Shown here piece by piece: positions 38,219-48,162 of a stretch of 64,000 bases of DNA. A program made the position numbers and the translations under genes. Source of the DNA: Sporosarcina sp. P13 (GTDB taxonomy: Bacteria; Bacillota; Bacilli; Bacillales_A; Planococcaceae); NCBI RefSeq assembly GCF_002743055.1, contig NZ_PDYM01000003.1:105229-169228 (forward strand), written 5' to 3'. Position 1 is the stretch's first letter, and every line of letters starts with the position of its first letter. Below the pieces are notes generated by a model that was not told where the DNA came from, did no database searches, and worked only from the letters and a program-made list of their open reading frames with translations.

Positions 38219-39487
38219 ATGGCTAATGATGGAAAGATTACAGTAACTAACGGTGTTTTAAACGTCCCAGATCACGCAACGATACCTTTCATTATAGGCG
38301 ATGGAACTGGTCCAGATATCTGGAACGCAGCTTCACGAGTAATTGAAGCAGCTGTAGAAAAGGCTTATAACGGAGAAAAGAAAATTAATTGGCTTGAAGT
38401 TCTTGCGGGAGAAAAGGCATTCAATGAAACAGGCGATTGGCTTCCAAAAGAAACTCTTGATAAAATTGATGAGTATCTAATTGCGATTAAAGGACCTCTT
38501 ACAACACCGATCGGTGGAGGATTCCGTTCATTGAACGTAGCTTTACGTCAAGAACTTGATCTATACACTTGCTTGCGTCCGGTTCGTTATTTCGAAGGAG
38601 TACCTTCACCCGTGAAACGCCCTGAGGATTGTGACATGGTTATTTTCCGTGAAAACACAGAAGATATCTATGCTGGAATCGAGTACCAAAAAGGTACTGA
38701 CGAAGCGAAAAAATTAGTTAACTTCCTTCAAACAGAGCTTGGAGTTAAAAATATTCGTTTCCCTGAAACTTCAGGTCTAGGTATCAAACCTATTTCAGAA
38801 GATGGTACAAAGCGTATTGTACGTGCTGCTTTGAAGTATACAATCGAGGAAGGCCGTAAATCTTTAACGATTGTACACAAGGGGAACATTATGAAGTTCA
38901 CAGAAGGCGCATTCGCAAGCTGGGCATACGAGTTAGCTGAAGAAGAATTCGGCGACAAAGTATTCACATGGAAAGAATACGACCGTATTAAAGATGCAGA
39001 AGGTACAGATGCTGCAAACAAAGCGCAGTCTGATGCGGAAGCTGCAGGCAAAATCATCGTTAAAGATGCAATTGCAGATATCTTCTTGCAACAAATTCTG
39101 ACTCGTCCTAAAGAGTTCGATGTAGTAGTTACGATGAACTTGAATGGTGACTATATTTCAGATGCGCTAGCTGCACAAGTTGGCGGAATTGGAATCGCAC
39201 CAGGAGCGAATATTAACTACGAAACTGGACATGCAATTTTCGAAGCGACACACGGTACTGCACCTAAATACGCTGGATTGGATAAAGTTAACCCTTCATC
39301 CGTACTTCTTTCAGGTGTTATGATGCTTGAGCACTTAGGTTGGAAAGAGGCTGCTAATCTAATCACTGCTTCTATTGAGAAAACTATTGCGTCTAAAGTT
39401 GTAACTTACGACTTTGCACGTCTAATGGACAATGCAACAGAAGTGAAAGCATCTGGATTTGCTGATGCGTTAATCGAAAATCTATAA
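38219..39487 (+). CDS. icd: Isocitrate dehydrogenase (NADP)
   Basis: Oxidative decarboxylation of isocitrate to 2-oxoglutarate with NADP. The 422 residues match Bacillus Icd (423). The substrate serine that is phosphorylated in E. coli corresponds to Ser104 in [25 protein letters not shown] is the standard motif and the C-terminus has the NADP-type stretch [12 protein letters not shown] 38219 follows ATCAGGAGGA; nineteen upstream codons cover the stem-loop and are not translated. No isocitrate dehydrogenase kinase is nearby. Confidence 0.97.
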   Translation: MANDGKITVTNGVLNVPDHATIPFIIGDGTGPDIWNAASRVIEAAVEKAYNGEKKINWLEVLAGEKAFNETGDWLPKETLDKIDEYLIAIKGPLTTPIGGGFRSLNVALRQELDLYTCLRPVRYFEGVPSPVKRPEDCDMVIFRENTEDIYAGIEYQKGTDEAKKLVNFLQTELGVKNIRFPETSGLGIKPISEDGTKRIVRAALKYTIEEGRKSLTIVHKGNIMKFTEGAFASWAYELAEEEFGDKVFTWKEYDRIKDAEGTDAANKAQSDAEAAGKIIVKDAIADIFLQQILTRPKEFDVVVTMNLNGDYISDALAAQVGGIGIAPGANINYETGHAIFEATHGTAPKYAGLDKVNPSSVLLSGVMMLEHLGWKEAANLITASIEKTIASKVVTYDFARLMDNATEVKASGFADALIENL

Positions 39488-39497
39488 GATTTAAGTT

Positions 39498-39522
39498 GGA
39501 GGGGGATTATTCCCCCTCTTTC
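39498..39522 (+). terminator. Hairpin between icd and mdh
   Basis: GAGGGGG-attatt-CCCCCTC followed by TTTCT. It may attenuate transcription into mdh. Confidence 0.6.
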
Positions 39523-39554
39523 TATTATACTGTTTTGGAAAAGGAGAGTTTTAC

Positions 39555-40493
39555 ATGTCATTGAAGCGCAAAAAAGTATCGGTTATCGGATCTGGTTTTA
39601 CTGGAGCAACAACTGCATTTCTTTTAGCTCAAAAAGAACTTTGTGATGTCGTTATTGTTGATATTCCACCAATGGAAAATCCGACAAAAGGCAAAGCTTT
39701 GGACATGTTGGAAGCTGGACCAGTTCAGGGGTTCGATGCGAATATTATTGGTACTTCTAATTATGAAGATACAAAAGATTCGGATGTAGTCGTTATTACA
39801 GCGGGCATTGCGCGTAAACCAGGAATGAGCCGTGATGACTTAGTTCAAACGAATCAAAAAGTAATGAAGTCCGTAACAGCTGAAATCGTCAAGTATTCTC
39901 CAAATACAAAAATTATCGTATTAACAAATCCAGTAGATGCGATGACGTACACAGTATATAAAGAGTCAGGATTCCCGAAAGAGCGAGTCATTGGTCAGTC
40001 GGGAGTACTCGATACAGCGCGTTTCCGTACGTTTGTAGCGCAAGAGCTGAACCTTTCAGTGAAAGACGTAACAGGTTTCGTTCTAGGCGGTCACGGTGAT
40101 GATATGGTGCCTTTGGTGCGCTATTCAACAGCGGGTGGAGTTCCCTTAGAGAACTTGATCTCTGCAAGTCGTTTAGAAGAAATCGTTGACCGTACACGTA
40201 AAGGTGGAGCTGAAATCGTCAACCTTTTAGGGAATGGTTCTGCTTACTATGCTCCTGCTGCTGCGTTGGTAGAAATGACTGAAGCAATCCTAAAAGATCA
40301 AAAACGTGTATTGCCATCTATCGCTTACCTTGAAGGTGAATATGGTATGGATGGAATTTATTTAGGCGTGCCTACAGTTTTAGGTGCGGGCGGTATTGAG
40401 AAAATCATAGAGCTTGAGTTAACTGACGACGAAAAAACTGGACTAGTAAAGTCTGCGGATTCGGTGCGCGCGGTAATGAATGTTCTTGCATAA
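39555..40493 (+). CDS. mdh: Malate dehydrogenase
   Basis: NAD-dependent malate to oxaloacetate step of the TCA cycle, LDH-like type. In 312 residues, the Rossmann motif [11 protein letters not shown] is at about 12-22, substrate arginines are in [10 protein letters not shown], and the catalytic histidine is in [11 protein letters not shown] (about 177-187). AAAGGAGAG precedes the ATG. It follows icd by 67 bp and is the last gene of the operon. Confidence 0.97.
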   Translation: MSLKRKKVSVIGSGFTGATTAFLLAQKELCDVVIVDIPPMENPTKGKALDMLEAGPVQGFDANIIGTSNYEDTKDSDVVVITAGIARKPGMSRDDLVQTNQKVMKSVTAEIVKYSPNTKIIVLTNPVDAMTYTVYKESGFPKERVIGQSGVLDTARFRTFVAQELNLSVKDVTGFVLGGHGDDMVPLVRYSTAGGVPLENLISASRLEEIVDRTRKGGAEIVNLLGNGSAYYAPAAALVEMTEAILKDQKRVLPSIAYLEGEYGMDGIYLGVPTVLGAGGIEKIIELELTDDEKTGLVKSADSVRAVMNVLA

Positions 40494-40507
40494 TGAATAA
40501 AAGCCGA

Positions 40508-40540
40508 AACGAGTAGCCGTGTGCTGCTCGTTTTTTATCG
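40508..40540 (+). terminator. Intrinsic terminator after mdh
   Basis: AACGAG-t-AGC-cgtgt-GCT-g-CTCGTT followed by TTTT. Confidence 0.8.
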
Positions 40541-40544
40541 TCGC

Positions 40545-40573
40545 TCGATTTTTCATGAATTGATTGCTATAAT
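40545..40573 (+). promoter_or_regulatory. Possible promoter of the maoC-phoPR unit
   Basis: TCGATT (40545-40550), 17 bp spacer, TATAAT (40568-40573). The -35 is weak. I did not find repeated TTAACA/TTTACA-type PhoP boxes. Confidence 0.35.
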
Positions 40574-40637
40574 TCATGTATTGAATAAAGATTCTGCATT
40601 TTTTAGATTTATCGAACATATATGAGGAGGGATTTTT

Positions 40638-41123
40638 TTGTTGAGAAGTAAACGGAAACAGATGGGTAAAGATATTTCAAAACTAGTGATAGGAGAGAAA
40701 ATTAACCTTACGGAGAAAATAGAAGACAAGGACTTGATGCTCTATCTCGGGCTTACAAACGATGCGAATCCGCTGTATCTCCAGCATGACTATGCGGCTG
40801 AAACGATTTACGGACAACCAATTGTACCACCCATTATGCTCACGGGTATCGTAACTGCTGCGATTTCTAAACATTTACCGGGACCAGGCGCGCACATCAT
40901 TAACCAGCAACTGCATTTTCCGAAGCCTGTTTTTCATTATGCAATTGTTGAATTTACATTAGAAATTACAAAGTTAGATTTCTCTACGAATCAAGTAACA
41001 ATCCAAGTAGATGCAATCGATGAAGAAGGTGAGCGTGTAATGAGTGGGGAACTGGTTGTCAAAGCACCCGAAAAGACAGTCGCTGAAAAATTGTATCAAA
41101 AGGAAGTTACTGATGACAAATAA
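40638..41123 (+). CDS. MaoC-like hotdog protein upstream of phoP
   Basis: A 161-residue hotdog-fold protein of the MaoC dehydratase family. The hydratase motif region reads YLGLTNDANPLYLQHDYA and PIVPPIMLTGIV. The active-site Asp of (R)-specific enoyl-CoA hydratases is present (Asp in TND), but the partner His (NP[LI]H) is Tyr, and the later His of IVHG is Pro. So hydratase activity is doubtful; acyl binding is possible. TTG at 40638 is chosen for its seven-base spacing from GAGGAGG. The end overlaps phoP by eleven bases, suggesting translational coupling. Confidence 0.8.
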   Translation: MLRSKRKQMGKDISKLVIGEKINLTEKIEDKDLMLYLGLTNDANPLYLQHDYAAETIYGQPIVPPIMLTGIVTAAISKHLPGPGAHIINQQLHFPKPVFHYAIVEFTLEITKLDFSTNQVTIQVDAIDEEGERVMSGELVVKAPEKTVAEKLYQKEVTDDK

Positions 41124-41811
41124 ACAGAAGATTTTAATTGTAGAAGATGAACAATCGATACAAAAACTCTTGAAATTTACGCTAGAACAAGCAAATTATC
41201 ATACGGTTCTTGCGAGTGATGGAGAACAAGCGATTCAACTCGTTTTGGACGAGTCACCTGATTTAATCATTTTGGATTTAATGTTGCCAAAAATAGATGG
41301 TATTGAAGTGTGTAAAATGTTGCGTAGACAAGATATTGAAACACCGATTATTATGTTGACCGCAAAAGGCGAAGAGATGGATAAAATCATAGGCCTGGAG
41401 ATGGGTGCAGATGATTATATGACAAAGCCTTTTAGTCCACGTGAAGTTGCGGCACGCGTGAAAGCAGTCCTTCGACGTTCAGGTGAAAAAACTGCTCAAA
41501 CAGAAGATGTATTAAAAACTGGACAACTGGTCGTATATCCTGAACGATTTGAAGTGTATCTAAACAAAATGCCATTAGAATTTACGCGCAAAGAGTTTGA
41601 TTTACTTGTGTATTTTATGAGACATCTTAATCGGGTGCTTACACGCGATCAACTACTTCAGGCGGTATGGAATTATGATTTTGCAGGGGATACGAGAATC
41701 GTCGATGTTCATGTTAGTCATTTGCGAGATAAGATTGAAGAGAATACGAGAAAACCTCGTTATATTAAAACAATGAGAGGGGTCGGCTATAAGTTTGAGG
41801 GACAAAACTAA
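41113..41811 (+). CDS. phoP: Response regulator PhoP
   Basis: OmpR-family DNA-binding response regulator for phosphate starvation. The 232 residues show the receiver domain (about 1-120; acidic pocket EDE, phosphoacceptor Asp in LIILDLMLP at about 53, Lys in MTKPF) and a winged-helix effector domain (about 130-230; RFEVYLNKMPLEFTRKEFDLL, VHVSHLRDKIE). Position after mdh and before phoR is the Bacillus phoPR site. The ATG at 41113 has AAAAGGA and lies within the maoC-like frame. Confidence 0.93.
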   Translation: MTNKQKILIVEDEQSIQKLLKFTLEQANYHTVLASDGEQAIQLVLDESPDLIILDLMLPKIDGIEVCKMLRRQDIETPIIMLTAKGEEMDKIIGLEMGADDYMTKPFSPREVAARVKAVLRRSGEKTAQTEDVLKTGQLVVYPERFEVYLNKMPLEFTRKEFDLLVYFMRHLNRVLTRDQLLQAVWNYDFAGDTRIVDVHVSHLRDKIEENTRKPRYIKTMRGVGYKFEGQN

Positions 41812-43224
41812 ATGAAAAATTATTATTCAAGTTTACTAGCTGCTTCAGGAATTATTCTTTCTATCTTATTAATTGTGCTAGGAATTATCTTAGGGCAATT
41901 TTTTCATTTGTTTGCTGAAGATGTTGATCCAATTATTCAACAGACGTATTGGGTGTTTCTATTATTTACGCTCGTTTTAGTTTTTATTGTCATGATGGTT
42001 GTCATGGCGAAAATACTTCAACAGTATGTACAACCGATTGATCATTTTACAGAGGTCACTCATCAATTGGCGCAAGGTAACTACTTGGCGAGGGCGCAGA
42101 TTGATGATGGTCGTATGAATCAGCAATTAACGATAGCAATTAATCAAATTGCACGGAATTTGCAGGAAAATTCCATTTTACGTGAGATGGAAGCAGAGCG
42201 CCTGAAGACGTTAGTTAGTAGTATTGGCAGTAGTCTTCTTATGTTTGGCCGGTCTGGTGCCGTCAATCTGGTAAATAAAGTGTTTGAAGAAACCTTTCAT
42301 CGAAACGGTGAAGAGTTAATTGGCAGGACGTATAAGGATATTGGACTTCCTGAAGATATTGAAATTGAAATTGAGCAGGTTTTCTTAACTGAAGAAGTTC
42401 GTTCGTTTCAATCAAAGGTCTATTTAGGGAATGATATTTGTCATCTTGAAGTCTACGGAGCCCCAGTTATTGGAGAAAACGGCAATTGGCTAGGGATTGT
42501 AATTATTATGCATGATATTACAAAATTGATCCGATTGGAACAAGTACGTAAAGATTTCGTAGCGAATGTTTCGCATGAATTGAAAACACCAATTACATCT
42601 ATCAAAGGATTTTCTGAAATGTTATTGGATGGCGCAGTGGAAGATCCTGTGATACAACGTGAATTTTATGAAATTATGTATAAAGAGAGTAATCGTTTAC
42701 AGTTATTGATTGAAGATTTACTACGCTTATCCAGTATGGAACGAGGAAGTTTTGAAATCGTTAGTACGCGTGTAGATTTAATCGATATCGTACAGCAATC
42801 ACTACAAATTGTCAGAGCCAAACTTCAAGAGAAAAACATGGAAGTAATGCTAAATATGCCAGAACACATGATAATTTCTGCAGACCATGACCGTTTGGTA
42901 CAAGTGATGGTGAACTTATTACACAATGCTATTGCGTATTCCCATGAAGAAACGCTCATAACAGTCGCAGTTGAGAAAGTAAAAGATGCTGTTCATATTA
43001 CTGTCAGCGATCAAGGGATTGGTATTATGCCAAATGAGTTGCCAAGATTATTTGAACGCTTTTATCGCATTGATCGTGCCAGGAGTAGAGAATCAGGTGG
43101 GACAGGTCTTGGTTTAGCTATTGTTAAACATATTGTAGAAGCACATCATGGTACAGTTACAGTTGAAAGTAAAGTAGGGGATGGAACAGCCTTTCATGTT
43201 CAACTGCCGGGGGATGAGGAATAA
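41812..43224 (+). CDS. phoR: Sensor histidine kinase PhoR, short-sensor form
   Basis: Membrane kinase partner of PhoP. The 470 residues hold two membrane helices (about 10-30 and 43-65) with only about 15-20 extracellular residues between them, then a HAMP-like linker, a PAS domain (about 130-240), HisKA with VANVSHELKTPITSIKGFSE (His about 255) and an HATPase domain (NLLHNAIAYS, DQGIGI, GGTGLGLAIV). B. subtilis PhoR is 579 residues with a large extracytoplasmic domain; that is missing here. The start follows the phoP stop directly. Confidence 0.9.
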   Translation: MKNYYSSLLAASGIILSILLIVLGIILGQFFHLFAEDVDPIIQQTYWVFLLFTLVLVFIVMMVVMAKILQQYVQPIDHFTEVTHQLAQGNYLARAQIDDGRMNQQLTIAINQIARNLQENSILREMEAERLKTLVSSIGSSLLMFGRSGAVNLVNKVFEETFHRNGEELIGRTYKDIGLPEDIEIEIEQVFLTEEVRSFQSKVYLGNDICHLEVYGAPVIGENGNWLGIVIIMHDITKLIRLEQVRKDFVANVSHELKTPITSIKGFSEMLLDGAVEDPVIQREFYEIMYKESNRLQLLIEDLLRLSSMERGSFEIVSTRVDLIDIVQQSLQIVRAKLQEKNMEVMLNMPEHMIISADHDRLVQVMVNLLHNAIAYSHEETLITVAVEKVKDAVHITVSDQGIGIMPNELPRLFERFYRIDRARSRESGGTGLGLAIVKHIVEAHHGTVTVESKVGDGTAFHVQLPGDEE

Positions 43225-43290
43225 ATATTTGAAACTTAATTGCCTCCTGCTACGTAGAGTAACTATACATATGAAAAGGGAGGAACAACT

Positions 43291-44268
43291 ATGGGGACAA
43301 AAAGGATCCTGGTGACGCTAGGACTAGCGATCGCGGGATTATTACTTTTATTGATTGCTTTCACGACTTGGTACACTGTTGATGAATCCGAACAAGCTGT
43401 TGTAATTTCATTCGGACAGGCGGGCGCACCAATTACTGATTCCGGTCTGCACTTTAAATTGCCTTGGCCTATCCAAAAGGCGGAAATCTTATCGAAGGAA
43501 ACGTACAGTATTCATTTCGGTTATAAACAAGATAAAACTGGAGAGATTGTCGATAAGGAAACAAAAATGATCACAGGGGACGAATATATTGTGCTCACCG
43601 ATCTAACCGTCCAGTGGCGAATTGTAGATCCAAAAAAATATTTATTTAACGCGGAAGAGCCGATTGAAATTTTACGTGACGCGGCTTCGGCCTCTATCCG
43701 TTCTGTTATCGGAAGCTCAACGATTGATGCGGCTTTAACAGATGGAAAAGCAGAAATCGAGGCGAAAACACGTGATTTATTAACTAACTTAGTAGAGAAG
43801 TACGATGTAGGAATTGCTGTCCAAGGCGTTAAATTACAAGACGTGGAATTGCCAAATTCAGAAGTACGTGCGGCGTTTACAGCTGTAACGGATGCGCGTG
43901 AAACGAAAAACACGAAAATTAACGAAGCAAAAAAGTATGAAAACAAAAAGAAAAATGAGGCAATCGGTGAACGTGATGCAATCAAATCACAAGCACAAGG
44001 GAGAAAAACCGCTCGTATAGAACAAGCTCGTGGAGATGTAGCGTTATTCAGCGATTTGTATGCGGAATATGCGAAAAACAAAGAGATTACTAGAGAGCGT
44101 TTAATCTTGGAGACGCTTGAACAAGTTTTACCTAAAGCCAATCTTTACATCATGAATGATAGTGGAGAGACGATGAAGTATTTACCGATTCAGCAACTGC
44201 AGAAAACACAGACTAAAGATTCAACGGAAACGGAAAAGTCTACTGAGAAAGGAGAGAAAGCTTCATGA
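43291..44268 (+). CDS. hflK: HflK-type SPFH protein
   Basis: Membrane SPFH/band-7 protein that in E. coli forms a cage with HflC around the FtsH protease. In 325 residues, one N-terminal membrane helix (about 7-27) precedes the band-7 domain with DESEQAVVISFGQ, TGDEYIVLTDLTVQWRI, and IGSSTIDAALTDGKAEIEAKTRDLL. A charged coiled-coil (EAKKYENKKKNEAIGERDAIKSQ) follows, with a basic/acidic low-complexity tail. It overlaps hflC by ATGA. B. subtilis lacks this pair; it is common in Planococcaceae. The genes sit between phoR and polA. Confidence 0.88.
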   Translation: MGTKRILVTLGLAIAGLLLLLIAFTTWYTVDESEQAVVISFGQAGAPITDSGLHFKLPWPIQKAEILSKETYSIHFGYKQDKTGEIVDKETKMITGDEYIVLTDLTVQWRIVDPKKYLFNAEEPIEILRDAASASIRSVIGSSTIDAALTDGKAEIEAKTRDLLTNLVEKYDVGIAVQGVKLQDVELPNSEVRAAFTAVTDARETKNTKINEAKKYENKKKNEAIGERDAIKSQAQGRKTARIEQARGDVALFSDLYAEYAKNKEITRERLILETLEQVLPKANLYIMNDSGETMKYLPIQQLQKTQTKDSTETEKSTEKGEKAS

Positions 44269-45296
44269 GTAATGAACAGAATCCTTTCAAAAAGATAGAG
44301 GAAGCATTGAAGAAGATGGGTGAAACAGAACAACAAAAACAAAAGAAAGATACGGAGAAAGCAGCGGGGCCGGAATCGAAAGTTTACCCTATCAAACCTA
44401 AGCGGACAATCGATGTGAAACGCTATACGAAGTTAATCATCACACTGACGGTAGCATTCGCAATCATTGTAATTTTATTGTCCAATTTATTCATCGTGAA
44501 GGAAAACGAATACCGAGTCGTTCGTCAATTCGGGGAAATTACGCGAATTGTTCAGGAACCGGGAATTAATATAAAAATTCCATTTATCCAAAGTATTTCA
44601 ACGCTACCTAGAAATCAAATGACGTATAACGTATCGGAAGCGGAAATTACTACTAAAGACAAGAAACGAATTACTATTGATAATTATGCAGTATGGCGGA
44701 TTACAGATCCAGCGAAAATGATTTCCAATGCCCGAAACATTGTCAATGCGGAAGCGCGTATGGAAGAATTTATCTATTCAGTTGTCCGGAATGAAATGGG
44801 GCAGTTGAACTACGTAGATGTTGTAAATGATGAAAATTCTTCTCGCGGTAGCTTAAATGATCGTGTAACGGAAAAAGTGAATACCTTCTTAGATGATGGG
44901 AATTATGGAATCGAAGTAGTGGATGTTCGTATGAAGCGTATCGATTTACCACAAGAAAATGAACAATCTATCTACACACGAATGATTTCCGAACGTCAAT
45001 CGACAGCGCAATCCTATTTGTCAGAAGGGGATGCGGAAAAACGTAAGATTGAAGCGGAAACAGATCGTGAAGTACAAGAGATGCTAGCCAAAGCGAAAAA
45101 GGAAGCTGCGCTCGTCACAGCACAAGGTGAGGCTGAAGCTGCTAAGATTTACAACAATGCATTTGCTAAAGATCCAGAGTTCTATAAGCTGTACAGAACG
45201 CTACAGTCGTATTCTAAAGTAGTGGATGACGAAACAATGATCATCCTTCCAGCAGATTCACCATATGCCAAGCTATTAACAGGTTCGTTACAATAA
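44265..45296 (+). CDS. hflC: HflC-type SPFH protein with extended cytoplasmic N-terminus
   Basis: Partner of HflK. The 343 residues have an unusual charged N-terminal extension of about 50 residues rich in K, E and Q before the membrane helix (about 56-76); E. coli HflC has almost none. The band-7 domain follows (VKENEYRVVRQFGEI, PGINIKIPFIQSIS), then the coiled-coil GDAEKRKIEAETDREVQEMLAKAKKEA and the YNNAFAKDPEFYKLYRTLQSY motif. The operon hflK-hflC ends in a terminator. Confidence 0.88.
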   Translation: MSNEQNPFKKIEEALKKMGETEQQKQKKDTEKAAGPESKVYPIKPKRTIDVKRYTKLIITLTVAFAIIVILLSNLFIVKENEYRVVRQFGEITRIVQEPGINIKIPFIQSISTLPRNQMTYNVSEAEITTKDKKRITIDNYAVWRITDPAKMISNARNIVNAEARMEEFIYSVVRNEMGQLNYVDVVNDENSSRGSLNDRVTEKVNTFLDDGNYGIEVVDVRMKRIDLPQENEQSIYTRMISERQSTAQSYLSEGDAEKRKIEAETDREVQEMLAKAKKEAALVTAQGEAEAAKIYNNAFAKDPEFYKLYRTLQSYSKVVDDETMIILPADSPYAKLLTGSLQ

Positions 45297-45307
45297 TTAA
45301 AAGTGCG

Positions 45308-45361
45308 CCATTTTCCCTTCTAGTTGCCTACATGGTAAACTATAAAGGAAAATGGTTTTTT
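45308..45361 (+). terminator. Intrinsic terminator after hflC
   Basis: CCATTTTCC...GGAAAATGG with a long loop, followed by TTTTTT. The gap 45362-45527 before polA shows short tgacgt repeats but nothing I can name. Confidence 0.7.
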
Positions 45362-45527
45362 AATTTATATAAAAGAGGAAAGTGCAGTGCAGACCCTACA
45401 GACGTTGGATGACGTACAATAATGACGTTCTATGCCTGTACTGAATGTCTGAAACGACCCGAGAGCGCTGCGATTGTAGCTAGATATTACAAATGCTTAT
45501 ATGTGTTATAAAGGAGTGGAATGGATT

Positions 45528-48152
45528 TTGACGAAAAAGAAAATTGTTTTACTTGACGGTAATAGCTTAGCGTATCGAGCATTCTTTGCTTTGCCATTAC
45601 TGACAAATGATAAAGGGATTCACACAAATGCGGTTTATGGGTTTACAATGATGCTCGAAAATATTTTGACCAATGAAAAACCAACGCATGTGCTAGTTGC
45701 GTGGGATGCAGGGAAGACGACATTCCGTCATAGTACATTTACAGAATATAAAGGCGGGCGTCAAAAAACGCCACCTGAACTATCAGAGCAATTCCCTTAT
45801 ATTCGTAAATTGGTTGAAGCATTCGGTATTACACAATACGAACTCGATCAGTATGAAGCGGATGATATCATCGGCACATTGAGCAGAAAATCTAGCGAGG
45901 AAAACGCGCAAGTAGTTGTAATTTCAGGAGATAAGGACTTAACGCAACTCGCGAACGAACAAACGACAGTGTGTATTACAAGAAAAGGGATTACGGATCT
46001 TGAAATATACACGCCGGAACACATTGCGGAAAAATACGGTATCGCTCCATTACAAATTATTGATATGAAGGGGTTAATGGGTGATGCTTCGGACAACATT
46101 CCAGGTGTACCCGGTATTGGTGAGAAGACCGCGCTGAAACTATTGAAGGAATATGGTTCAGTAGAAAAAGTGTATGAATCGATTGATCAGATTACGGCTA
46201 AGAAAATGAAAGAAAACTTAGTGACGAATAAAGAACAGGCATTTATGAGTAAGCAATTAGCAACGATTGAAGTACACGCGCCAGTGGAAGTTGTCGTGAA
46301 TGATATAGAGTATGCTGGTAAAAATGAAGAAGATGTTATTCAATTGTATAAAGACTTACAGTTTAACTCGCTTTTAGAGAAGTTAGATGTACCGGTGGAA
46401 GTACAACCACTTGAAGAGATTGAAGTTCAGGTGATAGAAGAAGTGACGGCTGATTTATTGACAGATAGGATGTCACTGCATGTGGAGCTTGATGGTGATA
46501 ATTATTTATCCGCAGATATTTTGGGGATAGGCTTATCAAATGATGATCACACATATTTTATCTCTACAGAAACAGCGAAGTCTGCTGACGTGTTGAAAGA
46601 GTGGCTAGCTAATCATACGACAGTAAAATATGCATCTGATTCCAAATCTGCTTTTGCAGCGATTGCGAGAATGGATATGGAACTTAATGGTGCCGATTTT
46701 GATTTGATGCTGGCGGCGTATATCGTCAATCCTTCGTTCTCTACAGGAGAAGTATCAGAAATTGCACGTTCATTTGGTTATCACGGTGTGAAAAGTGATG
46801 AAGTAGTTTACGGTAAAGGAGCGAAACGTTCGCTTCCTACTTCAGACGTATTGGCGGATCATGTAGGGCGTAAAGCCCATGCGGTATGGGAATTACAACC
46901 GATTGTTACTAAACAGCTAGAAGAGAATGAACAACAAGAATTGTTTCATAAACTCGAATTACCGTTAGCAAAAATATTAGGCAAGATGGAAGTAGCCGGA
47001 GTGAAGACTGATTTAGATGTACTTCAAACAATCGGGAAACAGTTAACAGAACGACTAGAATTGATTGAAAAAGATATTTATGAAATGGCCGGTGAGACAT
47101 TTAATATTAATTCACCGAAGCAGTTAGGAGTCATTTTATTTGAGAAAATTGGTCTAACGCCTATTAAGAAGACAAAAACGGGTTACTCAACGGCTGCGGA
47201 TGTTCTAGAAAAGCTTGAAAGCGAGCATGAAATCATTCGTTATATTCTATTGTATCGCCAGCTTGGAAAGTTAAATTCTACGTATATTGATGGATTATCA
47301 AAAGAAATTCATGAAGATGGTAAAATCCATACTCGATTCCAACAAGCCTTGACGCAAACCGGGCGTTTAAGCTCGATTAATCCGAACTTGCAAAACATTC
47401 CGATCCGTTTAGAAGAAGGACGTAAAATACGTGCGGCGTTCATTCCGTCCGAAGCGGAATGGATTATGTTTGCGGCAGACTACTCTCAAATTGAATTACG
47501 TGTGCTGGCACATATTTCTCAAGATGAAAAACTAATAGAAGCATTCCGTCAAGGGGCGGATATCCACACGAAGACAGCGATGGATGTCTTTGGTGTTACG
47601 GAAGATGAAGTAGATAGCAATATGCGCCGTGCAGCTAAAGCTGTAAACTTTGGAATTGTCTACGGTATTAGTGATTATGGTTTATCGCAAAGCTTGAATA
47701 TTACGCGAAAAGAAGCGGGGGAATTCATTGATACGTATTTGGCAAGTTTCCCAGGCGTTAAAAAATATATGGATGATAGCATTATCGATGCCAAACAAAA
47801 GGGCTATGTCACGACATTGCTCAATCGCCGTCGGTACTTACCTGACATTACAAGTTCGAACTTTAATTTGCGCGGCTTTGCCGAACGTACAGCGATGAAT
47901 ACGCCTATTCAAGGAACGGCTGCAGATATCATTAAACAAGCGATGATTGACATGGATGCGCGACTTGCGAAAGAAAACTTACAAGCACGTATGCTATTGC
48001 AAGTACATGATGAATTGATTTTCGAAGCACCTGTAGAAGAATTAGAAAAATTAAAAGAAATCGTACCGGAAGTTATGGAACAAACGATTCAATTAGACGT
48101 GCCGTTAAAAGTCGATTGGAATTATGGCAAGTCCTGGTACGAAACGAAGTGA
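45528..48152 (+). CDS. polA: DNA polymerase I
   Basis: Repair polymerase that also removes RNA primers. The 874 residues show the N-terminal 5'-3' nuclease (about 1-290; LLDGNSLAYRAFFALP, DQYEADDIIGTL, GDKDLTQL), a middle 3'-5' exonuclease-like domain, and the family A polymerase (DYSQIELR, RRAAKAVNFGIVYG, LQVHDELIFE). The exonuclease core reads LHVELDGDNY instead of the Asp-x-Glu motif, so proofreading is lost as in Bacillus and Geobacillus PolA. TTG at 45528 is chosen from AAGGAGTGG. It begins a polA-mutM-coaE cluster. Confidence 0.96.
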   Translation: MTKKKIVLLDGNSLAYRAFFALPLLTNDKGIHTNAVYGFTMMLENILTNEKPTHVLVAWDAGKTTFRHSTFTEYKGGRQKTPPELSEQFPYIRKLVEAFGITQYELDQYEADDIIGTLSRKSSEENAQVVVISGDKDLTQLANEQTTVCITRKGITDLEIYTPEHIAEKYGIAPLQIIDMKGLMGDASDNIPGVPGIGEKTALKLLKEYGSVEKVYESIDQITAKKMKENLVTNKEQAFMSKQLATIEVHAPVEVVVNDIEYAGKNEEDVIQLYKDLQFNSLLEKLDVPVEVQPLEEIEVQVIEEVTADLLTDRMSLHVELDGDNYLSADILGIGLSNDDHTYFISTETAKSADVLKEWLANHTTVKYASDSKSAFAAIARMDMELNGADFDLMLAAYIVNPSFSTGEVSEIARSFGYHGVKSDEVVYGKGAKRSLPTSDVLADHVGRKAHAVWELQPIVTKQLEENEQQELFHKLELPLAKILGKMEVAGVKTDLDVLQTIGKQLTERLELIEKDIYEMAGETFNINSPKQLGVILFEKIGLTPIKKTKTGYSTAADVLEKLESEHEIIRYILLYRQLGKLNSTYIDGLSKEIHEDGKIHTRFQQALTQTGRLSSINPNLQNIPIRLEEGRKIRAAFIPSEAEWIMFAADYSQIELRVLAHISQDEKLIEAFRQGADIHTKTAMDVFGVTEDEVDSNMRRAAKAVNFGIVYGISDYGLSQSLNITRKEAGEFIDTYLASFPGVKKYMDDSIIDAKQKGYVTTLLNRRRYLPDITSSNFNLRGFAERTAMNTPIQGTAADIIKQAMIDMDARLAKENLQARMLLQVHDELIFEAPVEELEKLKEIVPEVMEQTIQLDVPLKVDWNYGKSWYETK

Positions 48153-48162
48153 GCGATGATAC

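Noticed and set aside
43521..44141. 206-codon frame antisense to hflK
   Set aside because: Biased Ser/Phe composition; an antisense shadow of a lysine/glutamate-rich coiled coil.
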